Source: Pseudomonadota bacterium (GTDB lineage: Bacteria > Pseudomonadota > Gammaproteobacteria > Xanthomonadales > Xanthomonadaceae). From it: a DNA stretch of 5,228 nucleotides. Of the stretch, positions 1 through 5,228 are shown one piece after another. Where the stretch lies: contig JAEXTE010000323.1 in assembly GCA_023453655.1 (NCBI GenBank), positions 1-5,228 on the forward strand, read 5' to 3'. The notes under the pieces are model-generated. The model ran no database searches. It was not told where the DNA came from and saw nothing but the letters and a program-made list of their open reading frames with translations. Made by a program: the position numbers and the translations under genes. Positions within the stretch are counted from its first letter, which is position 1. Every line of letters begins with the position of its first letter.

Positions 1-1856
1 ACTGCTGGGCGATCGTCGACATCTGGGAGAACCACAAGATCGTCGCCACGCCGGAAGAAGCCGCCGCCCTGGCGGTGAAGAACGGCACCGAGCTCAACTG
101 CGGCAGCACGTATGCGAAGCACCTGCCGGTGGCGGTGCGCAAGGGACTGATCGGCGAGGCCGAACTGGACGACGCGCTCACCCGGCTGATGACCACGCGC
201 ATGGAGCTGGGCATGTTCGATCCGGCCGGGCAGGTGCCGTGGGCGCAGGTGCCGTATTCGGTCAACCAGGCGCCCGCGCATGACGCGCTGGCGCGACGCG
301 CGGCGCAGGAATCGATCGTGCTGCTGAAGAACGACGGCGTGCTGCCGCTGTCGAAGGCCATCCGCCGCCTGGCCGTGGTCGGTCCCACCGCGGACGACAC
401 CATGGCGCTGCTGGGCAACTACTACGGCACGCCCGCCGACCCGGTGACCGTGCTGCGCGGCATCCGCGAGGCGTTGCCCGGGGTCGATGTGGTGTATGCG
501 CGCGGGGCCGACCTGGTCGAGGGCCGCGAGGATCCGGGGGCGACACCGCTGATCGAACCGCAGTACCTGCGGCCCGCGGCAGGTTCGAACGAGCGCGGCC
601 TGCGCGGAGAGTACTTCCGCAACAAAGACCTCGCTGGCGAGCCCGTGCTGGTGCGCGTGGACGCGCAGATCGGGTTCCGCTGGGACCGCGGTTCGCCCAC
701 CGACAACCTGATGGCGCGCGGCGAGGCCGGCCCGGACAACGCGGTGCCCAACGAGAACTTCAGCATCCGCTGGAGCGGCCAGCTGCTGCCGCCGGTCAGC
801 GGGCGCTACCGGCTGGAGGCCGGCGCCAACGACGGCTTCCGCCTGTACCTGGACGGCAAGCTCGTCCTGGACCACTGGGAGGATGCCGAGCGCCTGCGCG
901 CGGACAGCGTCGAACTCGACCTGGAAGGCGGCCGCGCCTACGACATCCGCCTGGAGTACTACGAGGGCGAGCGCGACGCCTCGGTGCGGCTGGCCTGGGA
1001 CCTGCCCGGCGCGAAGCCGCCGTTCGAGGAAGCCCTGGCGGCGTCGCGGGATGCCGATGCGGTGGTGTTCGTCGGCGGCCTGACCGGCGACGTGGAAGGC
1101 GAGGAGATGAAGGTCGACTACCCGGGCTTCGCCGGTGGCGACCGCACCGACATCCGCCTGCCCGCCACCCAGCAGAAGCTGCTCGAGGCCCTGCACGCGA
1201 CCGGCAAGCCGGTGGTGCTGGTGCTGACCACCGGCTCGGCGCTGGGCATCGACTGGGCCAAGGCCAACCTGCCCGCCATCCTCGTGGCCTGGTACCCGGG
1301 CCAGCGCGGCGGCAACGCGGTGGCCGACGTGCTGTTCGGCGACGTTAGCCCCGCCGGCCGCCTGCCGGTGACGTTCTACAGCGCGGAGGAACAACTGCCC
1401 GCGTTCGACGACTACGCCATGGACGGTCGCACCTACCGCTATTTCAGGGGCGAGCCGCTGTATCCGTTCGGGCATGGCCTGTCGTACACGAGCTTCGACT
1501 ACAGCGGGCTGCGGCTGGACCGCGACCGCGTGGCCGCCGACGACACGATCACCGCGACGGTGACCGTGCGCAACAGCGGCCAGCGCGCCAGCGACGAGGT
1601 GGTGCAGCTCTACCTGCGGGCGCTCTCGCCCGGGCGCGAGCGCGCGGTGCGCGAGCTGCGCGGCTTCCAGCGCGTGCACCTGGCGCCGGGCGAGTCGCGC
1701 GAACTGCGCTTCACCTTCGTTCCCTCGCGCGACCTGCGCCATTACGACGAGGCAGCACGCGGCTATGCGGTCGATCCCGGCCGCTACGCGGTCGAGATCG
1801 GCGCGTCCAGCGGCGACCTGCGCATCGGCAGCCAGTTCGAGGTGGAGGCGCAGTGA
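1..1856 (+). CDS. GH3 beta-glycosidase with inserted PA14 domain (probable beta-xylosidase/beta-glucosidase), 5' partial
   Basis: The reading frame is open from position 3 to the TGA at 1854-1856, giving 617 residues of what is usually a protein of about 850-900. The GTG at 75 is internal. The first residues, CWAIVDIWENH, followed by EAAALAVKNGTELNCG, match the GH3 segment just after the nucleophile motif SD(C/W). The two leading bases, 'ac', fit the end of a GAC Asp codon. The C-terminal alpha/beta domain starts at AAQESIVLLKN (residues 100-110). It is interrupted by a PA14 domain at about 199-336 (LRGEYF to LAWDLPG) and resumes with EGEEM (365-369, candidate acid/base Glu cluster), GGDRTDIRLP and PFGHGLSY (488-495). 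A fibronectin-III-like domain covers about 510-610. GH3 enzymes remove non-reducing-end sugars with retention, and PA14 inserts shape substrate choice. Beta-xylosidase is favoured by the uronate and pentose neighbours, but beta-glucosidase is possible. The secretion signal would lie outside the window. The gene is translationally coupled to the next. Confidence 0.93.
   Translation, partial: CWAIVDIWENHKIVATPEEAAALAVKNGTELNCGSTYAKHLPVAVRKGLIGEAELDDALTRLMTTRMELGMFDPAGQVPWAQVPYSVNQAPAHDALARRAAQESIVLLKNDGVLPLSKAIRRLAVVGPTADDTMALLGNYYGTPADPVTVLRGIREALPGVDVVYARGADLVEGREDPGATPLIEPQYLRPAAGSNERGLRGEYFRNKDLAGEPVLVRVDAQIGFRWDRGSPTDNLMARGEAGPDNAVPNENFSIRWSGQLLPPVSGRYRLEAGANDGFRLYLDGKLVLDHWEDAERLRADSVELDLEGGRAYDIRLEYYEGERDASVRLAWDLPGAKPPFEEALAASRDADAVVFVGGLTGDVEGEEMKVDYPGFAGGDRTDIRLPATQQKLLEALHATGKPVVLVLTTGSALGIDWAKANLPAILVAWYPGQRGGNAVADVLFGDVSPAGRLPVTFYSAEEQLPAFDDYAMDGRTYRYFRGEPLYPFGHGLSYTSFDYSGLRLDRDRVAADDTITATVTVRNSGQRASDEVVQLYLRALSPGRERAVRELRGFQRVHLAPGESRELRFTFVPSRDLRHYDEAARGYAVDPGRYAVEIGASSGDLRIGSQFEVEAQ
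1844..1848 (+). promoter_or_regulatory. Ribosome binding site for the UxuB-like gene
   Basis: GGAGG lies inside the last codons of the GH3 gene, four bases before the GTG at 1853. It is the best Shine-Dalgarno match near the junction. It supports the GTG start that overlaps the GH3 stop codon (GTGA) over a downstream start. Confidence 0.6.
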
Positions 1857-3370
1857 GCCAGGCGCCGCAGGCGCAGGGCAGGGGCGCGGAGGCGGGACAC
1901 CCCCGCCTCGGCGAGGCGGCGCTCGCCGGGCTGCCGGCGCAGGTCGGGCGCCCGGCCTACCTGCGTGCGGCCACCCGCATCGGCGTGGTGCACTTCGGCC
2001 CGGGCGCGTTCCATCGCGCCCACCAGGCGGCGTACTTCGACGATCTGCTGGCCATCGATCCCGACTGGGCGATCTGCGCGGTGTCCCTGCACAACCCGGG
2101 GGTGCGCGATGCGCTGCAGCCGCAGGACGGGCTGTACACGCTCGCCCTGCTGGAAGAGACCGCGCGGCTGCGCGTGGTCGGCGCGATCCGCGAGGTGCTG
2201 TGCGCACCGCAGCAGCGCAAGGCGGTCATGGCGCGGCTGGTCGACCCGCAGGTGCGACTGGTCACGCTGACCATCACCGAGAAGGGCTACTGCCTGTCCG
2301 GCGACGGCCTCGACGCCGCGCATCCGGACATCGCGCGCGACCTGGCCTCGCCCGAGCAGCCGATCAGCGCGATCGGCTGGCTGGTCGCGGGCCTGCGCGA
2401 ACGGCGCGCGCGCTGGCTGTCCCCGTACACGGTGCTGAGCTGCGACAACCTCGCCGACAACGGCGGACGGCTGCGGCGCGCGGTGCTCGACTATGCGCGC
2501 CGCATCGACCGCGGGCTGGCGGCCTGGATCGAGTCCGAGGTGTCGTTCCCGCGTTCGATGGTCGACAGCATCACCCCGGCAACGGATGACGCGCTGCGCA
2601 CGCGCGTCGCGTCGGCGCTGGGCGTCGCGGACGCCTGGCCGGTGCAGCGCGAGCCTTACAGCCAGTGGGTGGTCGAGGACGATTTCCGCCACGGCCGCCC
2701 GCCGCTGGAACGCGTGGGCGTGGTCTTCAGCGGCGAAATCGCCGGCTACGACCGCGCCAAGCTGCGCCTGCTCAACGGGCCGCATTCGGCGCTGGCCTAT
2801 CTCGGCTCGCTGCTCGGATTCGACACCGTGGCACGCGCCATGCGCGATCCGGCGCTCGCCGGGTTCGTCGAGCGGCTGATGCGTGAGGACATCGTGCCGA
2901 CGCTGGCGCTGCCGGCCGGCTTCGATGCGCAGGCCTACGTGGACGCGATCCTGTCGCGCTTCCGCAATCCGGCCATCCGCCACCTGCTGTCGCAGATCGC
3001 CTGGGACGGCTCGCAGAAGATCCCGGTGCGCCTGCTCGGCACCATCGCCGATGCGCTCGCGGCCGGTCGCGACATCGACCGGCTGTGCCTGCCGGTGGCG
3101 GGCTGGCTGCATTTCGTCGCGCGCCAGGCGCGCAGCGGCGAGGCGCTGGTCGATCCGCTGCAGGCGCCACTGCTGGAGGCCGGGCGCCGCGCTACCGGCG
3201 ATGCCGCACACGACGTCGAAACATTCCTCCGTCTGCAGCCGGTGTTCGGCGCGCTGGCCGGGGACGCGCGTTTCGTCGAGGCGCTGCGCGGCGCCTACGC
3301 CACGCTCGCGCCGGGCGACGCCGCGGCGGTGGCCCTGGCCCTCGCCGCCGCGCAGGGGCCTCAGCCTTGA
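1853..3370 (+). CDS. uxuB: Fructuronate reductase / mannitol dehydrogenase family oxidoreductase (UxuB-like)
   Basis: This is a 505-residue polyol-specific long-chain dehydrogenase. UxuB reduces D-fructuronate to D-mannonate with NADH in the cytoplasm, in the glucuronate branch that ends in 2-keto-3-deoxygluconate. The N-terminal nucleotide-binding signature HFGPGAFHRAHQ is at residues 47-58. LTITEKGYC, SCDN (N199), SFPRSMVDSITPATDD and KLRLLNGPHS follow. K303, N308 and H311 keep the exact spacing of the catalytic Lys, Asn and His of Pseudomonas mannitol 2-dehydrogenase, and N199 matches its other active-site Asn. RFRNPAIRHLLSQIAWDGSQKIPVRLL closely parallels E. coli UxuB from memory. The length is slightly above UxuB (about 486) because of an Ala/Gly-rich N-terminus. 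The GTG start overlaps the GH3 stop by four bases, so the two are probably one operon. Other family members act on mannitol, arabinitol or tagaturonate; fructuronate is preferred from motifs and context but is not proven. Confidence 0.88.
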   Translation: MSQAPQAQGRGAEAGHPRLGEAALAGLPAQVGRPAYLRAATRIGVVHFGPGAFHRAHQAAYFDDLLAIDPDWAICAVSLHNPGVRDALQPQDGLYTLALLEETARLRVVGAIREVLCAPQQRKAVMARLVDPQVRLVTLTITEKGYCLSGDGLDAAHPDIARDLASPEQPISAIGWLVAGLRERRARWLSPYTVLSCDNLADNGGRLRRAVLDYARRIDRGLAAWIESEVSFPRSMVDSITPATDDALRTRVASALGVADAWPVQREPYSQWVVEDDFRHGRPPLERVGVVFSGEIAGYDRAKLRLLNGPHSALAYLGSLLGFDTVARAMRDPALAGFVERLMREDIVPTLALPAGFDAQAYVDAILSRFRNPAIRHLLSQIAWDGSQKIPVRLLGTIADALAAGRDIDRLCLPVAGWLHFVARQARSGEALVDPLQAPLLEAGRRATGDAAHDVETFLRLQPVFGALAGDARFVEALRGAYATLAPGDAAAVALALAAAQGPQP

Positions 3371-4470
3371 AAGCCCAGGCCCGTCACCTTCAGCGGCACG
3401 CGGGCCAGGAAGCGGTGCGATGTCATGTACAGCGTGCGCCCGTCGTCGCCGAAGGCGCAGTTGGCCACCGCGCTGCCGGTCTCGATGCGGCCCAGGCGCT
3501 TGCCGTCGGGAGCGAACACCAGCACGCCGCCGGGGCCGGTGGCGAACACCAGGCCTTCGCTGGACACCGCGATGCCGTCGGGCAGGCCGGGCGCGTCGTC
3601 GCCCATCAGGTCGCTGGCGTCCGCGAACTGGCGGCGGTCGACGATCCCGCCGGCCGCATCGAGCGTGTAGGCCATCCAGATCGGTCGCTTGTCGTCGGAG
3701 TTGGCCACGTACAGCGTGTTGCCGTCGGGCGAGAAGGCGATGCCGTTGGGGCGGCTGAGCGAATCGTCCAGCAGGTGCACGCTGCCGTCGGCATCGAGCC
3801 GGTAGATGCCGTTGATCGGCTGCTCCTTGGCCGGCGACTCGTCGCCGTCCTTCAGCCCGTAGGGCGGATCGGTGAAGAACACCGTGCCGTCGCCGCGCGC
3901 GACCACGTCGTTGGGGCTGCTGAAGCGCTTGTCCTGGAAGGTTTCGACCAGCGCGACACGCGACTTGTCGGCGGGATTGAAACGGGCGACCAGCCGGTTG
4001 CCCGAGTCGGCCAGCAGCACGCTGCCGTCGGCCTCGGCGAACAGACCATTGGCGCCGCCCTCGCGCAGCGTGTCCAGCGGCGGACCGGCATAGCCGGAGG
4101 GCTCGAGGAAGAGCGACAGGCCGTCGGCCTGCGACCAGCGATACATCCGGTTTTCCGGCGGATCGTTGAACAGCAGGTAGCCGCCGTCGCGGATCCAGGC
4201 CGGGCCTTCCGACCAGGTGAACTCGTCCCCGGTCAGCTTCTCGATGCGCGCGTCGGCGTCGACCACGTCGGCGAACGCCGCGTCGTACGACGTCACGCGC
4301 CCGACCGTCTCGAAGGCGGCCGTGGCGGTCGCGCCGGTGTCGGCCGCGTCCGCGGGCGCGGTCGCGTCCTGCGGGGCGGTGGTCGCGGCGGTCGGGGCGT
4401 CGCGTCCGTCCGTGCAGCCCGCGAGGGCGACGGCGAGCGCGGCGGTCAGCAGCGAGGGAAGCATTCGCAT
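3361..4470 (-). CDS. SMP-30/gluconolactonase-family sugar lactonase, predicted lipoprotein
   Basis: The protein has 369 residues from the ATG at 4470. ATGs at 4476 and 4464 are also in frame; 4470 is preferred because AGGA lies seven bases upstream. Residues 1-18 form a signal peptide ending in a lipobox, LAGC, with C19 as the lipidated Cys. T20 at +2 is not an inner-membrane retention residue by the E. coli rule, so an outer-membrane periplasmic face is likely. An Ala/Thr/Asp linker runs to about residue 52. The six-bladed propeller domain follows, with WSEGPAW (E88), SSPNDV (N187), RPNGIAFSPDG (N242) and LPDGIAV (D298). These correspond to human SMP-30 E18, N103, N154 and D204, the metal and substrate residues, so the enzyme looks active. 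It should hydrolyse an aldono-lactone (glucono-, xylono- or arabinono-lactone); the neighbouring dehydratase favours a pentonolactone. Its 3' end overlaps the UxuB-like gene by ten bases. Confidence 0.88.
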   Translation of the reverse strand: MRMLPSLLTAALAVALAGCTDGRDAPTAATTAPQDATAPADAADTGATATAAFETVGRVTSYDAAFADVVDADARIEKLTGDEFTWSEGPAWIRDGGYLLFNDPPENRMYRWSQADGLSLFLEPSGYAGPPLDTLREGGANGLFAEADGSVLLADSGNRLVARFNPADKSRVALVETFQDKRFSSPNDVVARGDGTVFFTDPPYGLKDGDESPAKEQPINGIYRLDADGSVHLLDDSLSRPNGIAFSPDGNTLYVANSDDKRPIWMAYTLDAAGGIVDRRQFADASDLMGDDAPGLPDGIAVSSEGLVFATGPGGVLVFAPDGKRLGRIETGSAVANCAFGDDGRTLYMTSHRFLARVPLKVTGLGFQG

Positions 4471-4477
4471 CGGCATG

Positions 4478-4481
4478 TCCT
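4478..4481 (-). promoter_or_regulatory. Ribosome binding site for the lactonase gene
   Basis: AGGA on the minus strand is separated by seven bases from the ATG at 4470 and by only one base from the ATG at 4476. The spacing favours 4470 as the start, which gives a signal peptide beginning MRMLPSLL. Confidence 0.45.
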
Positions 4482-4502
4482 GTCTGGAAGTGGCGGAAGG
4501 GG

Positions 4503-4519
4503 CCGGACGCGGCGTCCGG
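4503..4519. repeat. 17-base near-perfect palindrome (8-base arms, 1-base centre)
   Basis: CCGGACGC and GCGTCCGG flank a single G. The palindrome sits 33 bases upstream of the lactonase start codon. It could be an operator dyad or part of a leader hairpin. The single-base centre is too tight for an RNA loop without opening some pairs, which favours a DNA-level dyad. GC-rich sequence makes such repeats more frequent by chance. Confidence 0.5.
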
Positions 4520-4537
4520 ACCGCATGCCCGCGACAG

Positions 4538-4550
4538 GCCTGCCGCAGGC
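4538..4550. repeat. 13-base inverted repeat (6-base arms, 1-base centre)
   Basis: GCCTGC and GCAGGC flank a C. It lies between the two longer palindromes upstream of the lactonase, with centres about 33 and 23 bases away. Its function is unknown and a chance occurrence is possible at this GC content. Confidence 0.35.
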
Positions 4551-4558
4551 TGCGTGCG

Positions 4559-4575
4559 ATGCCGGGATCCGGCAT
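4559..4575. repeat. 17-base inverted repeat (7-base arms, 3-base centre)
   Basis: ATGCCGG and CCGGCAT flank GAT. It starts 13 bases from the candidate minus-strand -10 box at 4589-4594, so it would lie near the transcription start or the first leader bases if that box is real. That is a usual place for a repressor operator. The regulator cannot be named from the sequence. Confidence 0.45.
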
Positions 4576-4588
4576 GCGCTGCCTCCGC

Positions 4589-4594
4589 ATCATA
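4589..4594 (-). promoter_or_regulatory. Candidate -10 box for the lactonase gene
   Basis: TATGAT on the minus strand matches the sigma-70 -10 consensus at five of six positions and is the most AT-rich hexamer in the intergenic region. No good -35 element lies 16-18 bases upstream and there is no extended TG, so it would need an activator or is coincidental. If used, the lactonase mRNA leader would be roughly 110 bases long. Confidence 0.25.
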
Positions 4595-4622
4595 GCCGTG
4601 CGCATGGCGCCGGTGCGCCGCC

Positions 4623-4636
4623 GTTGCAGGCGCAAC
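4623..4636. repeat. GTTGC-N4-GCAAC inverted repeat, operator-like
   Basis: Five-base arms, GTTGC and GCAAC, are separated by AGGC. A related pair, TTGC and GCAA with an eight-base gap, occurs at 4665-4680 nearer the FAH-family gene. The 14-base dyad is a size commonly bound by helix-turn-helix regulators such as the LacI family. No regulator gene is present in the window to support an assignment. Confidence 0.3.
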
Positions 4637-4639
4637 CGT

Positions 4640-4653
4640 GGCGCGCGCGCGCC
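4640..4653. repeat. 14-base perfect palindrome of alternating G and C
   Basis: The tract is self-complementary and consists of GC dinucleotide steps bounded by GG and CC. Such alternating tracts can adopt Z-DNA under negative supercoiling, which is plausible between divergent promoters. It may equally be simple compositional bias. Confidence 0.4.
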
Positions 4654-4705
4654 GCCCGGCACCCTTGCAAGCATGCGCAAACAACGATTCCCCGCCGTCC
4701 CGCAT

Positions 4706-4709
4706 GGAG
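4706..4709 (+). promoter_or_regulatory. Ribosome binding site for the FAH-family gene
   Basis: GGAG lies nine bases before the ATG at 4719. An in-frame ATG at 4704 overlaps this motif and has no purine-rich sequence upstream, so 4719 is the preferred start. Confidence 0.5.
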
Positions 4710-4718
4710 CACGCACCG

Positions 4719-5228
4719 ATGCACGACCTGCTGACCCGCCACGCCACCGCGGACGGTCCGCGCTGGGCACTCAACGGCCGCTACCTTCCCGCCGGGTTCA
4801 CCCTGTCGCAGTGGCTCGCGCTGTCGCCGTCCGCGGCCGCGGGCGCCCTCGAGGCCGGGGCGCCCGGCGCCGCGGCCGATGCCCCGCTGCTGCCACCCAT
4901 CGACGATGCGCAGGAACTCTGGGCCAGCGGCGTGACCTACCTCAGCAGCCGCATGGCGCGCGAGGCCGAGTCGCAGAGCGCCGACGTCTACCAGAAGGTG
5001 TATGCCGCCGAGCGTCCGGAGTTGTTCTTCAAGGCTACCGGCTGGCGCGCGCGCGGCAGCGGGCAGCCGATCCGCATCCGCGCCGACAGCGGCTGGAACG
5101 TGCCCGAACCGGAACTGGTGCTGGTGCTCGATTCGGGCGGACGCATCGTCGGCTACACCACCGGCAACGACGTGTCCTCGCGCAGCATCGAGGGCGAGAA
5201 CCCGCTGTACCTGCCGCAGGCCAAGGTC
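4719..5228 (+). CDS. FAH-family protein, probable 2-keto-3-deoxy-pentonate (xylonate/arabinonate) dehydratase, 3' partial
   Basis: The frame is open from the ATG at 4719 to the window edge, giving 170 residues of a family usually near 380-390. Visible landmarks are [15 protein letters not shown] (71-85), [10 protein letters not shown] (99-108), [13 protein letters not shown] (126-138) and [25 protein letters not shown] (145-169). E130, E132 and D151 match the two- and nineteen-residue spacing of the Mg-binding Glu143, Glu145 and Asp164 of Sulfolobus 2-keto-3-deoxy-arabinonate dehydratase. Caulobacter XylX, the Weimberg-pathway enzyme, belongs to the same group. The expected reaction is dehydration of 2-keto-3-deoxy-pentonate to 2-oxoglutarate semialdehyde in the cytoplasm; no signal peptide is seen. 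Residues 40-57 are an Ala/Gly-rich stretch of low complexity. It is divergent from the lactonase, which would supply an earlier intermediate. Other FAH-family hydrolases are possible, but the [11 protein letters not shown] motif favours this subgroup. Confidence 0.82.
   Translation, partial: MHDLLTRHATADGPRWALNGRYLPAGFTLSQWLALSPSAAAGALEAGAPGAAADAPLLPPIDDAQELWASGVTYLSSRMAREAESQSADVYQKVYAAERPELFFKATGWRARGSGQPIRIRADSGWNVPEPELVLVLDSGGRIVGYTTGNDVSSRSIEGENPLYLPQAKV

Larger units (their letters stand above)
4471..4718. promoter_or_regulatory. Divergent intergenic region between the lactonase and FAH-family genes
   Basis: These 248 bases separate two divergently transcribed start codons, so they must hold the promoters of both genes. 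No convincing gene is seen here, although long frames from both strands run through it because of the high GC. It contains at least five short inverted repeats (listed separately) and one AT-richer patch near 4588-4596. No consensus -35/-10 pair is visible in either direction. A shared regulator controlling both genes is plausible but inferred only from the layout. Confidence 0.7.

Noticed and set aside
75..77. GTG as the start of the GH3 gene
   Set aside because: The frame is open to the left edge and the residues before it are conserved GH3 sequence, so the gene begins outside the window.
3356..3382. Possible bidirectional terminator at the convergent gene ends
   Set aside because: The stem has only six pairs with a 15-base loop and no T-run on either side, so it cannot be supported as an intrinsic terminator.
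4704..4706. Alternative ATG start for the FAH-family gene
   Set aside because: There is no Shine-Dalgarno upstream, and this codon overlaps the GGAG that is well placed for the ATG at 4719. It would add only five residues.
3085..4734. A 549-codon plus-strand open frame antisense to the lactonase
   Set aside because: It has no domain, and its composition mirrors the lactonase codons. The minus-strand frame has a signal peptide, lipobox and all SMP-30 active-site residues.
4471..4770. N-terminal extension of the lactonase frame up to an ATG at 4770
   Set aside because: The extra ~100 codons are Arg-rich, would bury the lipoprotein signal inside the protein and would overlap the start of the FAH-family gene. 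The start at 4470 gives a proper signal peptide and has a Shine-Dalgarno motif.
1784..4774. A 996-codon open frame on the minus strand covering the UxuB-like gene and the lactonase in another frame
   Set aside because: The translation is Arg/Ala/Gly-rich low-complexity sequence with no recognisable domain, and it lies opposite or out of frame with genes carrying clear family motifs. Long stop-free antisense frames are expected at this GC content.
1..5228. Mobile elements, CRISPR arrays, tRNA or rRNA genes, toxin-antitoxin or phage genes
   Set aside because: None is recognisable. The window is almost fully occupied by four sugar-metabolism genes with uniform composition, and no direct repeats resembling insertion ends were seen.

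Overview
The window is very GC-rich, densely coded bacterial DNA with a strong G/C third-position bias. This fits a high-GC proteobacterium. The protein styles (an Ala/Thr/Asp-rich lipoprotein linker and a carbohydrate locus pairing GH3, UxuB-like, SMP-30 and FAH proteins) suggest Xanthomonadaceae/Lysobacteraceae (Lysobacter, Luteimonas or Xanthomonas type). A Caulobacter or sphingomonad source is not excluded, because there is no rRNA or other taxonomic marker here.

Layout. (1) Positions 1-1856, plus strand: the C-terminal ~617 residues of a glycoside hydrolase family 3 enzyme with an inserted PA14 domain. It is cut by the left edge close to, and probably within, the codon of its catalytic Asp. 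(2) Positions 1853-3370, plus strand: a UxuB-type fructuronate reductase of the mannitol dehydrogenase family, coupled to gene 1 by a GTGA stop/start overlap. (3) Positions 3361-4470, minus strand: an SMP-30/gluconolactonase-type sugar lactonase with a lipoprotein signal, overlapping the end of gene 2 tail-to-tail by 10 bases. (4) Positions 4471-4718: a 248-base divergent intergenic region with several inverted repeats, the only substantial non-coding stretch. (5) Positions 4719 to the right edge, plus strand: the N-terminal 170 residues of an FAH-family protein resembling 2-keto-3-deoxy-pentonate (xylonate/arabinonate) dehydratases.

How the genes could work together (inference). GH3/PA14 enzymes release xylose or glucose from oligosaccharides. 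The UxuB-like enzyme handles fructuronate derived from glucuronate. A lactonase plus a 2-keto-3-deoxy-pentonate dehydratase are two steps of the non-phosphorylative (Weimberg-type) oxidation of pentoses to 2-oxoglutarate. Together this reads as a plant-polysaccharide locus, most simply for glucuronoxylan: xylose by the oxidative route and glucuronate by the hexuronate route. I see no phage, transposon, CRISPR, toxin-antitoxin or RNA gene. All four genes belong to known families. The less ordinary points are the predicted extracytoplasmic location of the lactonase and the palindrome-rich divergent region.
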